In this document: piece after piece, positions 7,938-13,106 of the stretch
Position numbering within the stretch: position 1 is the stretch's first letter
How the letters are laid out: every line of letters begins with the position of its first letter
Origin: a bacterium
GTDB taxonomy: Bacteria > Cyanobacteriota > Vampirovibrionia > Gastranaerophilales > Gastranaerophilaceae
Reading direction: 5' to 3'
Assembly: GCA_024408905.1 (NCBI GenBank)
Contig: JAKSUP010000017.1
Location: 1-13,106, forward strand
Length of the DNA: 13,106 bases
Notes under the pieces: model-generated
Told to the model about the DNA's origin: nothing
Database searches by the model: none
What the model saw: only the letters and a program-made list of their open reading frames with translations
Position numbers and translations under genes: made by a program

Positions 7938-9567
7938 AAAATTTATAGAATACCATGGAAAAATGTTAACCAAATACAAATGGATCATTCAAGCAATGAT
8001 TGCCGGAGTGATTATATGGATTTATTTCGATCCCACAATAAAATTACATCCGATTACTGCAATTTTTTCTATATTATTTTGCTATATTTTGCAAAGTTAT
8101 ATTGAAAACAGAATTTTAATAAAACATTTAAATGAAAAACACGCTGATCAAGAAGAAATGATACGTACTATGTGTAATTCCTCTTCAAGTTTCATAACCT
8201 ATAAAGATTTCAATGGCAAATATGTATCTGCAAACAAAGTCTTTCTTGACACTTTAGGTAAAACTTTGGTTGAAATAAAAGGGAAAAAAGAAATTGACTT
8301 GTTCCCTAAAAAAGATGCTGCCGCATTAAATAGTATGAGCAAAAAAGTTTTGCAAGGAAAGATTGTTAAAAAAACTATTAAAATGGATTATAATAACAAG
8401 ATTTATGACGTAACAAGTGCGCCACTTGTTTTAACAAGTGGTGTCTACGGGATAATTTCTATTGCTAATGATATTACTGAAGAGGAAACATTAAAACTTG
8501 AGCTTAAAGAACAGGAATTGACTACTCGCTCTATACTTTTAGGAATGCCTGTTGCGACGTATTTAAAAGACTTAGAGGGCAATGTTACATATGAAAATAA
8601 TATGGCAAAAGATTTTTTGGGATTATCAGATTCTGATAACGCAAATAAATTTAATTATGAAGAGGCCCGCGCAGATGAAATTGTGCAGGAAGATGCTGAA
8701 ATTATTAGAAATAAACATTGTATTTGCAGAGAGAAACTAATTACGTTAAGAAATAATGAAAAGAAATGGTTTAGTATAACAAAGTGTCCTATTATTAATC
8801 ATAAAGATGAGATTATTGGAATTTGTTGTGTTGCAAGAGATATAAATGCAGAAAAAACTTCTATCGAACAGAGAGAAACTTATGTGGCAACACTTACTCA
8901 CGATTTAAAGACTCCGACAATAGCTCAAATAAAAGCATTAGATTTACTCTTAAACGAACAAATGGGACCTCTTAATAATGAGCAAAAAGAATTATTACTT
9001 TTGACAAAAGATTCATGTAATTTTATGTATGAGATGCTTTCTACATTATTAAGCACTTATAAATATGAAAATGGCGATTATGTACTAAACTATGAAGATT
9101 GTAATCTTTTATCTTTAGTAGAAGAATCCAGCAATGAACTGGAATCTATGCTTAAGGAGAAGAATGTCAAAATTCATGTAATTAAAGAAGGAGATTCTTT
9201 TGATGTGAGTTGTGACAGAATGCAAATAAAAAGAGTCATAATGAATTTGTTAGGAAACGCAATATCTTATGCATACAATGATACAGAGATTACAGTAAAT
9301 ATTAAGACAGAAAATAATACTGTAATATTTAATGCGAAAAATGAAAGTGCATATATTAATCCGGCATTGATGGAAAATTTGTTTAAAAAATATGTTTCTC
9401 ATGCGGCTAAATACAATAAAATCGGTGTAGGGCTTGGTTTATATTTATCAAAACAAATAATAGATGCGCATAGTGGTCAAATTTACGCAAAGAGTTACGA
9501 AGATAATCATAATGTATTTGGCTTTATGATTCCGATTGAAAAAACGGTTCAGAAAGCAAGTAATTAG
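7927..9567 (+). CDS. Membrane-bound PAS-PAS sensor histidine kinase
   Basis: 546 residues. Two hydrophobic helices at about 17-34 and 43-60 are joined by only about eight residues, so there is almost no external sensor domain. Two PAS-like domains follow at about 78-187 and 200-309, each ending in the usual RDI/NDI-T-E linker to a helix. The HisKA dimerisation region is near 315-380, with phosphoacceptor H325 in LTHDLKTPT. The ATPase domain is near 430-540, with the N box N440-L-L-G-N444 and glycine box G500-V-G-L-G504. The first glycine box, normally D-x-G-x-G, reads FNAKNES here and is atypical. The signal is therefore probably cytoplasmic or membrane-derived and read by the PAS domains. 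The start overlaps the response regulator by 11 bases. The HDLKTP-type H box is unlike the HisKA_3 kinases that most often partner NarL-type regulators. Confidence 0.93.
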   Translation: MTYKKFIEYHGKMLTKYKWIIQAMIAGVIIWIYFDPTIKLHPITAIFSILFCYILQSYIENRILIKHLNEKHADQEEMIRTMCNSSSSFITYKDFNGKYVSANKVFLDTLGKTLVEIKGKKEIDLFPKKDAAALNSMSKKVLQGKIVKKTIKMDYNNKIYDVTSAPLVLTSGVYGIISIANDITEEETLKLELKEQELTTRSILLGMPVATYLKDLEGNVTYENNMAKDFLGLSDSDNANKFNYEEARADEIVQEDAEIIRNKHCICREKLITLRNNEKKWFSITKCPIINHKDEIIGICCVARDINAEKTSIEQRETYVATLTHDLKTPTIAQIKALDLLLNEQMGPLNNEQKELLLLTKDSCNFMYEMLSTLLSTYKYENGDYVLNYEDCNLLSLVEESSNELESMLKEKNVKIHVIKEGDSFDVSCDRMQIKRVIMNLLGNAISYAYNDTEITVNIKTENNTVIFNAKNESAYINPALMENLFKKYVSHAAKYNKIGVGLGLYLSKQIIDAHSGQIYAKSYEDNHNVFGFMIPIEKTVQKASN

Positions 9568-9586
9568 TTTTAAGTAAAGAAAAGTA

Positions 9587-9600
9587 TGGTGGAGATGAGG
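9587..9600 (-). repeat. Outer copy of the ssrA 3' end (14 bases)
   Basis: TGGTGGAGATGAGG is identical to the last 14 bases of ssrA (acceptor-stem 3' strand plus CCA, read on the minus strand). It lies 20 bases past the stop codon of the histidine kinase gene and in the same orientation as ssrA. Identity ends at the base after 9600. Confidence 0.85.
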
Positions 9601-9610
9601 ACTCTGCCGA

Positions 9611-9635
9611 ACAAAACGATTAAGTATCGTTTTGT
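9611..9635. repeat. Perfect hairpin, 10-bp stem
   Basis: ACAAAACGAT and ATCGTTTTGT pair perfectly around the five-base loop TAAGT. No T-run follows on the plus strand, so it is not a typical terminator for the kinase gene. It lies between two copies of the ssrA 3' end. Confidence 0.8.
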
Positions 9636-9644
9636 GAGAGGCAC

Positions 9645-9675
9645 GAACCCCGTTTGACGGAGTCAAATTGGGTTC
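9645..9675. repeat. Imperfect hairpin with GAACCC/GGGTTC arms
   Basis: GAACCCCGTTTGAC pairs with GTCAAATTGGGTTC around a GGA loop: twelve Watson-Crick pairs, one G-T and one mismatch. The right arm begins the sequence GGGTTCAACTCC, an inverted copy of the ssrA T arm. Confidence 0.75.
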
Positions 9676-9707
9676 AACTCCAAATACTTTAATATAAAAG
9701 TTTAAAA

Positions 9708-9726
9708 TGGTGGAGATGAGGGGAGT
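9708..9726 (-). repeat. Inner extra copy of the ssrA 3' end (19 bases)
   Basis: TGGTGGAGATGAGGGGAGT is identical to 9910-9928, that is, to the 3' strand of the tmRNA acceptor stem and T stem from within the T loop to CCA. Identity starting in the T loop and running to the end of the RNA gene is typical of attachment sites used by tyrosine recombinases that target tRNA and tmRNA genes. It may therefore be a leftover att site. Confidence 0.75.
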
Positions 9727-9756
9727 ATCTTGCTCGCTCGCGTTTAACGGCATTAC

Positions 9757-9794
9757 GTGTTTTGGTTTTGTAACTTTGTAGAAACCAAAAGCAC
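9757..9794. repeat. Hairpin with TTTTGGTTT/AAACCAAAA arms
   Basis: TTTTGGTTT at 9760-9768 pairs with AAACCAAAA at 9782-9790, and GTG/CAC extends the stem past one bulged base. The loop is 13 bases. It lies between the second copy of the ssrA 3' end and ssrA itself. Confidence 0.7.
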
Positions 9795-9817
9795 TCCAGC
9801 CTCAGCTCACTCGCGCT

Positions 9818-9850
9818 TGAACCCTAACAAGGCAAAGCCTTGTGGGTTCA
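9818..9850. repeat. Hairpin with TGAACCC/GGGTTCA and CAAGGC/GCCTTG arms
   Basis: TGAACCC (9818-9824) pairs with GGGTTCA (9844-9850), and CAAGGC (9828-9833) pairs with GCCTTG (9837-9842) around an AAA loop, with a small internal loop between the two stems. Its outer arms are the same GAACCC/GGGTTC found in the hairpin at 9645-9675. Confidence 0.8.
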
Positions 9851-9873
9851 TCAAATTCCATAAACATTCATAT

Positions 9874-9909
9874 ACCAAAAAAGAGGACATATAAATATGT
9901 CCTCTTTTT
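9874..9909 (-). terminator. Rho-independent terminator of ssrA
   Basis: A perfect palindrome with 19-base arms (ACCAAAAAAGAGGACATAT and its complement, 9874-9892 and 9895-9913) follows the ssrA CCA directly. On the minus strand the stem ends in TTTTTT, a good intrinsic terminator. The right arm overlaps the CCA end of the tmRNA, so the base of the stem uses the mature 3' terminus. The structure is symmetrical and could also stop plus-strand transcripts from the kinase operon. Confidence 0.9.
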
Positions 9910-10305
9910 TGGTGGAGATGAGGGGAGTTGAACCCCTGTCCATCGTGGATACAAGCTGACCTCTACGAGTGTAGTGATTTATTATCTCAGTTTAGTATGG
10001 AAAATCACAAAACCTAACTTAAACCAAAGACTTTTTATGGAAGTCTAACCCTTGATAGTAAACTTGGCGTACATACTATCATTTGCACGTTGCGTCTTGC
10101 ATAATTTCATCCAGTCAAACGGCAAGCTGGTCGGACTGAAGGAACGCAACCTTATCTAAAGGTTAGGCAGCTTTTGCCATTCTATAAGCGTTTAAATCAA
10201 CAATTTTATTGTCGTTTATTTTAATTTGCTCGTTGATAAGCGAGAACAGCTCTCGCACTCGCAATCCGAATCTATCAATCACGGCGTCAAAACCATTACA
10301 TCCCC
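9910..10305 (-). ncRNA. ssrA: tmRNA (transfer-messenger RNA), one-piece form
   Basis: tmRNA rescues ribosomes stalled on broken mRNAs: it enters as an alanyl-tRNA mimic, then supplies a short frame whose product marks the protein for proteolysis. Read on the minus strand, the 5' end GGGGATGTAATGG and the 3' end CATCTCCACCA form a seven-pair acceptor stem (GGGGATG with CATCTCC, one G-U). The T arm GGGGTTCAACTCCCC lies at the 3' side. CGTG and GATA after the 5' TTTTGACGCC pair with TATC-CACG before the T arm (helix P2). The tag frame ends in TAA and is followed by an AACCTT/AAGGTT hairpin (P5) and pseudoknot-like pairings. The length, 396 bases, is normal. The copy of the 5' end at 10468 fits worse because the P2 pairing partner does not follow it. 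The order is conventional, not circularly permuted. Confidence 0.93.
10163..10219 (-). other. tmRNA tag reading frame
   Basis: Inside ssrA, the frame ending with TAA at 10163 encodes (I)NDNKIVDLNAYRMAKAA. It ends in Ala-Ala, as expected for tags recognised by ClpXP-type proteases, but carries Lys-Ala-Ala where many tags have Leu-Ala-Ala. The resume codon is uncertain: by alignment with the E. coli NDEN start it would be ATA or the following AAC rather than the usual GCA. Confidence 0.65.
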
Positions 10306-10319
10306 ACGAAATCTGTGGT
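10283..10319 (-). repeat. 5' end of ssrA, genuine copy of a 37/38-base direct repeat
   Basis: This segment covers the first 23 bases of mature ssrA and 14 bases upstream. Its first 26 bases are identical to those beginning at 10446. After one mismatch and one gap, both copies end in CTGTGGT. The repeat period is 163 bases. Confidence 0.9.
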
Positions 10320-10445
10320 AGTGGAGAAGACGGCCCCGCTCGAAAAACCTGCTCGTATTGCTGACGCAACACGACACCGTTTTTCTCGACTCCACCTCGC
10401 AAGTGCTTTGCACTTACTCGGCTTGCCCATTGCACTCGCCGTGCA
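10320..10445. repeat. GC-rich triple-hairpin insert between the two ssrA 5' ends
   Basis: By hand count 71 of 126 bases are G or C, against roughly one third in neighbouring genes. Three hairpins tile it. The first, 10321-10395, is long and imperfect (GTGGAG/CTCCAC, GAAAAAC/GTTTTTC and CGTATTGC/GCAACACG around TGAC). The second, 10401-10415, is AAGTGC-TTT-GCACTT. The third, 10431-10445, is TGCAC-TCGCC-GTGCA. It contains no credible gene. It resembles a palindromic mobile element of the MITE or Rickettsia-palindrome kind, but I cannot name a family. Confidence 0.75.
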
Positions 10446-10483
10446 GGCGTCAAAACCATTACATCCCCACGTAATTCTGTGGT
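10446..10483 (-). repeat. Extra copy of the ssrA 5' end
   Basis: This segment matches 10283-10319, including the GGGGATGTAATGG start, and lies about 40 bases downstream of the predicted ssrA transcription start. It is followed by the hairpin insert rather than the tmRNA body, so it is a decoy or scar. It should be present in the primary transcript as part of the 5' leader. Confidence 0.88.
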
Positions 10484-10514
10484 TGAATATTACTTTCAAT
10501 GTTCAGTATTAGTC

Positions 10515-10543
10515 AGTATAACCCATATTTCACCCTTTTTCAA
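10515..10543 (-). promoter_or_regulatory. Sigma-70-type promoter for ssrA
   Basis: On the minus strand TTGAAA (10543-10538) and TATACT (10520-10515) are separated by exactly 17 bases, one mismatch each from... consensus-like hexamers (TTGACA differs at two places, TATAAT at one). Transcription should begin near 10508. That gives a leader of about 200 bases, including the duplicate 5' end and the hairpin insert, which must be removed to make mature tmRNA. Confidence 0.75.
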
Positions 10544-10661
10544 GTGAGGATTACCTTTAAAAATAAAGCTGGTTTACACAACTTAACATAAAACGCAATT
10601 TTAACGTGAAAAATTACTTTACATAAATACAGGGGAAAATAATTATATAAGGGGATTTATT

Positions 10662-11159
10662 ATGTCGATAAAAACAGATGCTGTATTGAGTGATATTAAA
10701 ACAACAGATGGGAAATTCTATGTTGGTATGACACAAGAAGAAGCCAAAGAACAAGGTCGTTCCATTTTTAAAGAATTTATAAAAATAGATAATGACGAAC
10801 GTGACGGAATTCTATCTTATGATGAAATTATGAATTACAGAAACAAAAAAATTAAAAAGAAACGTAATGGAGCATTCGCATTTGGAGGAGTTGCGTTGTA
10901 TCAAGTTATCGATGGCTTACGTGCTGAAAAAAATTTGGATATAAATTTATTAAGAAAAATATACACAGGCGCTCCTGAAGAAATATTTTCTAACAATGCA
11001 TTACCTATAAGACTTGCTGAGCTTGCTGTTACTTGTGTTTTAGTTGGTGTAATGGCAGTAAAACTCTTTAAAGTTAAAAAAGCTGAAAAACAAAATGAAG
11101 AATACAGACAATTGTATTGTCAATATATGGAAAATCAACAGAAAGACAAAGTTGCATAA
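10662..11159 (+). CDS. Small membrane protein with an EF-hand-like calcium-binding loop
   Basis: 165 residues; family not recognised. Residues 27-43 are a charged helix leading into the loop N44-D-E46-R-D48-G49-I-L51-S-Y-D-E55. This matches the 12-residue EF-hand pattern (ligands at positions 1, 3, 5, 9 and 12, Gly at 6, hydrophobic at 8), with Asn instead of Asp at position 1. A very basic stretch follows (NKKIKKKR, 61-68), then a weakly hydrophobic segment at 71-86 and a clear transmembrane helix at about 116-136, then a Lys/Glu/Gln-rich tail. There is no signal peptide. The start has a good ribosome-binding site (AAGGGGA, about eight bases upstream). It stands alone, divergent from ssrA and convergent with dnaK, and ends at a strong terminator. 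A single EF-hand may bind calcium or be structural; the role is unknown. Confidence 0.8.
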   Translation: MSIKTDAVLSDIKTTDGKFYVGMTQEEAKEQGRSIFKEFIKIDNDERDGILSYDEIMNYRNKKIKKKRNGAFAFGGVALYQVIDGLRAEKNLDINLLRKIYTGAPEEIFSNNALPIRLAELAVTCVLVGVMAVKLFKVKKAEKQNEEYRQLYCQYMENQQKDKVA

Positions 11160-11165
11160 AAATAT

Positions 11166-11198
11166 AAGAGGCGAAAGATTTCATCTTTCGCCTCTTTT
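11166..11198 (+). terminator. Strong rho-independent terminator, possibly bidirectional
   Basis: AAGAGGCGAAAGAT pairs perfectly with ATCTTTCGCCTCTT around the loop TTC and is followed by two more T residues on the plus strand. It starts seven bases after the EF-hand gene. Read on the minus strand the same stem is followed by ATATTTTTAT, so it may also end dnaK transcripts, although it lies some 60 bases past that stop codon. Confidence 0.88.
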
Positions 11199-11256
11199 AC
11201 ATTTTACTGGTTTTGTTGAGGTGTAAGGTTTTATATCTCTACTTACCCCTTTACCC

Positions 11257-13095
11257 CTATTCCTTTGTGTATTCTGCATCAATTACATCATCATCTTTTT
11301 TGTCAGATGTTGTGTCTTGAGCATTAGCACTATCAGAATTTACTGTTTCGCCTTCTTTTTGAACAGCTTCATAAGCTTTTTGAGAAATTGCGAACATTGT
11401 TTGTTGAAGCTCTTCTGACAATTTTTTCAATTCATCAGCAGGTTTGTTTTCTTCAATAGCTTTTTGCAAAGTTTCTTTTTGTTCGTTCAATTTCTTCAAA
11501 TCGTCTTCGGCAATTTTACCTTCAAAATCTTTAGGTAATCTTTCTGCTGAAGCAACCAAAGAGTTTGCATTATTTTTGATTTCTGCTTCTTCTTTTTTCT
11601 TCTTATCTTCTGATGCGTTAGCTTCTGCTTCTTTGACCATTTTATCGATATCTTGTTCAGACAAATTAGAAGAATTTGTGATTGTAATTTTTTGTTCTTT
11701 GTTTGTAGCTTTATCTTTAGCAGAAACATTAACAATACCGTTTGCGTCAATATCAAAAGTTACTTCGATTTGAGGAACACCACGCATAGCAGGAGCGATA
11801 CCTTCAAGTCTGAACATACCTAATGACTTGTTATCGCCTGCCATTGGTCTTTCACCTTGCAAAATATTGATATCAACTGCTGTTTGGTTATTTTCTGCTG
11901 TTGAGAAAATTTGAGATTTAGAAACAGGGATTGTTGTGTTACGAGGAACCAAAGGAGTCATAACACCACCCATAGTTTCAATACCCAAAGTTAAAGGAGT
12001 TACGTCAAGCAGAACGATATCTTTAACTTCACCGGCCAAAACACCTGCTTGAACAGCTGCACCAACTGCAACAACTTCATCAGGGTTAACTGATTGGTTA
12101 GGTTCTTTTCCTGTGTAATCTTTTACTAATTGTTGAACAGCAGGAATACGAGTTGAACCACCTACCAAAACTACTTCGTTAACGTCATTTTTGCCTAAAC
12201 CTGCGTCTGACAAAGCTTGTTCAACCGGTTTTTTACATCTGTCTAACAAATCTCTTGAAAGATCTTCAAATTTAGCTCTTGAAAGAGTAAGCTCCAAGTG
12301 TTTAGGGCCGTTTGCATCAGCTGTAATGTATGGCAAGTTGATAGAAGTTTCTACAACTGAAGAAAGTTCGCATTTTGCTTTTTCTGCTGCTTCTTTAATA
12401 CGTTGCATAGCTTGTTTATCGTTAGTTAAGTCCATACCTTCTTGTTTTTTGAATTCTTCGCAAATCCAGTCAATGATTTTTTTATCGAAGTCATCACCAC
12501 CTAAGTGAGTGTCGCCTGATGTAGAAAGAACTTCGTGAACACCGTCGCCGATTTCAAGAATTGAAACATCAAACGTACCACCACCTAAGTCAAATACCAA
12601 AACTTTTTCTGATTTATCTTTTTCCAAACCGTAAGCCAAAGCTGCTGCTGTAGGTTCGTTTACGATACGAAGGACATCAAGACCTGCAATTTTACCTGCG
12701 TCTTTTGTTGCTTGTCTTTGAGCGTCGTTAAAATATGCAGGAACTGTGATAACTGCTGAAGTAACTTTTTCACCAAGATAACTTGAAGCATCATCAGCAA
12801 GTTTTCTCAAAATCATTGCAGAGATTTCTTGTGGAGTATAATCTTTTCCGTCAATATTCTTTTTATAATCTTCACCCATGTGTCTTTTTATTGAAGCGAT
12901 TGTTTTATCAGGGTTCAAGATTGCTTGTCTTTTTGCTAATTGACCAACTAATCTTTCACCAGTTTTTGAAAAACCGACTATTGAAGGGGTTGTTCTTGAA
13001 CCTTCTGCGTTAGCGATAACGGTTGGTTTACCACCTTCCATAACTGCAACTACGGAGTTCGTAGTACCTAAGTCTATACCAATTGTTTTTGCCAT
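11257..13095 (-). CDS. dnaK: Molecular chaperone DnaK (Hsp70)
   Basis: 612 residues, complete. It is the cytoplasmic ATP-driven chaperone that binds exposed hydrophobic segments of unfolded proteins, working with DnaJ and GrpE. The three Hsp70 signatures are present: IDLGTTNS at 7-14, [14 protein letters not shown] at 168-181 and [13 protein letters not shown] at 308-320. The interdomain linker VLLDVTPL is at 361-368, followed by the substrate-binding domain and helical lid, and the tail ends in VIDAEYTKE. After IKRHMG (69-74) the sequence runs directly into [17 protein letters not shown], so the insertion of about 23 residues found in proteobacterial and cyanobacterial DnaK is absent, as in Firmicutes. 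It is convergent with the EF-hand gene, so dnaJ does not follow directly; grpE or hrcA could lie upstream, outside the window. Confidence 0.99.
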   Translation of the reverse strand: MAKTIGIDLGTTNSVVAVMEGGKPTVIANAEGSRTTPSIVGFSKTGERLVGQLAKRQAILNPDKTIASIKRHMGEDYKKNIDGKDYTPQEISAMILRKLADDASSYLGEKVTSAVITVPAYFNDAQRQATKDAGKIAGLDVLRIVNEPTAAALAYGLEKDKSEKVLVFDLGGGTFDVSILEIGDGVHEVLSTSGDTHLGGDDFDKKIIDWICEEFKKQEGMDLTNDKQAMQRIKEAAEKAKCELSSVVETSINLPYITADANGPKHLELTLSRAKFEDLSRDLLDRCKKPVEQALSDAGLGKNDVNEVVLVGGSTRIPAVQQLVKDYTGKEPNQSVNPDEVVAVGAAVQAGVLAGEVKDIVLLDVTPLTLGIETMGGVMTPLVPRNTTIPVSKSQIFSTAENNQTAVDINILQGERPMAGDNKSLGMFRLEGIAPAMRGVPQIEVTFDIDANGIVNVSAKDKATNKEQKITITNSSNLSEQDIDKMVKEAEANASEDKKKKEEAEIKNNANSLVASAERLPKDFEGKIAEDDLKKLNEQKETLQKAIEENKPADELKKLSEELQQTMFAISQKAYEAVQKEGETVNSDSANAQDTTSDKKDDDVIDAEYTKE

Positions 13096-13100
13096 GTTTA

Positions 13101-13106
13101 TTCTCC
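13101..13106 (-). promoter_or_regulatory. dnaK ribosome-binding site
   Basis: On the minus strand GGAGAA ends five bases before the ATG at 13095, a strong Shine-Dalgarno match that fixes the start. The promoter and any CIRCE operator would lie beyond the window. Confidence 0.8.

Noticed and set aside
9611..9635. Hairpin as terminator for the kinase operon
   Set aside because: No T-run follows the stem on the plus strand. The palindrome at 9874-9913 is a better candidate for stopping both directions.
9581..9691. Possible plus-strand tRNA: AAAGTAT and ATACTTT as acceptor arms, a T-arm-like GGGTTCAACTCC and an AACGA-TTAAGTA-TCGTT arm
   Set aside because: No acceptable D arm, a mismatch in the T stem, T rather than purine after the anticodon position, an over-long anticodon stem and an all-weak acceptor. 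At most a chance likeness or a remnant.
9448..9753. Minus-strand frame of 101 codons overlapping the kinase 3' end
   Set aside because: It covers the ssrA 3'-end repeats and the end of a well-supported gene; no start signal or recognisable protein.
9587..9928. CRISPR array suggested by three short direct repeats
   Set aside because: The repeats are only 14-19 bases, the spacing is uneven (121 and 202 bases), and they equal the ssrA 3' end.
10163..10459. Minus-strand open frame of 98 codons ending with the tmRNA tag
   Set aside because: It runs from the hairpin insert through the tmRNA 5' domain into the tag frame. The RNA structure explains the sequence, there is no ribosome-binding site, and the protein resembles nothing.
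10296..10512. Short open frames on both strands across the ssrA 5' duplication
   Set aside because: They lie over inverted repeats and RNA sequence, with no start signal and GC-driven composition.
11243..11257. Tandem TTACCCC-TTTACCCC next to the dnaK stop codon
   Set aside because: Only two short units, with no pairing or known motif; too little to support a feature.

Overview
This is an AT-rich stretch of a bacterial chromosome (coding regions are roughly one third G+C by eye). It carries a one-piece tmRNA gene, dnaK and a two-component pair, together with several secreted or envelope proteins I could not assign to named families. A TonB-like C-terminal domain and the exported von Willebrand A (VWA) proteins suggest a two-membrane cell. 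DnaK nevertheless lacks the insertion usual in Gram-negative and cyanobacterial homologues. My best guess is a gut Candidatus Gastranaerophilales (Melainabacteria/Vampirovibrionia) relative, but this is inference from style and composition, not from a diagnostic marker.

Layout. Positions 1-2807 (+) hold the 3' part of a very large protein with a Gly/Ala-rich segment, Asn/Thr/Ser-rich linkers and a possible C-terminal papain/calpain-like cysteine peptidase; its start is outside the window. Positions 2860-6626 (-) form a tight four-gene operon, in order of transcription: membrane-anchored VWA protein, eight-helix membrane protein, TonB-like protein, secreted VWA protein with a Gln/Pro-rich tail. 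Diverging from it at 6755-7171 (+) is a small secreted protein made of six repeats of about 20 residues around the motif (Y/F)(D/N)KYG. Positions 7293-9567 (+) encode a NarL/LuxR-type response regulator overlapping a double-PAS histidine kinase by 11 bases.

The region 9568-10661 is the most unusual part. It contains ssrA (tmRNA, minus strand, 9910-10305) with its terminator and a good upstream promoter at 10515-10543. Both ends of ssrA are duplicated nearby. The last 14-19 bases of the gene recur twice downstream (9587-9600 and 9708-9726), and about 37 bases covering its 5' end recur once upstream (10446-10483). The DNA between these copies consists largely of inverted repeats. The 126-base upstream insert is about 56% G+C by hand count, is almost completely tiled by three hairpins, and sits between the promoter and the mature tmRNA.

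Positions 10662-11159 (+) encode a small membrane protein with an EF-hand-like loop, ending at a strong and possibly bidirectional terminator. Positions 11257-13095 (-) encode complete dnaK, with its ribosome-binding site at the window edge.

The four-gene operon plausibly builds one envelope complex: two VWA modules, a polytopic membrane protein and a periplasm-spanning TonB-like protein. The two-component pair could sense a signal through its PAS domains, but no target is evident. dnaK and ssrA are housekeeping genes for protein quality control.
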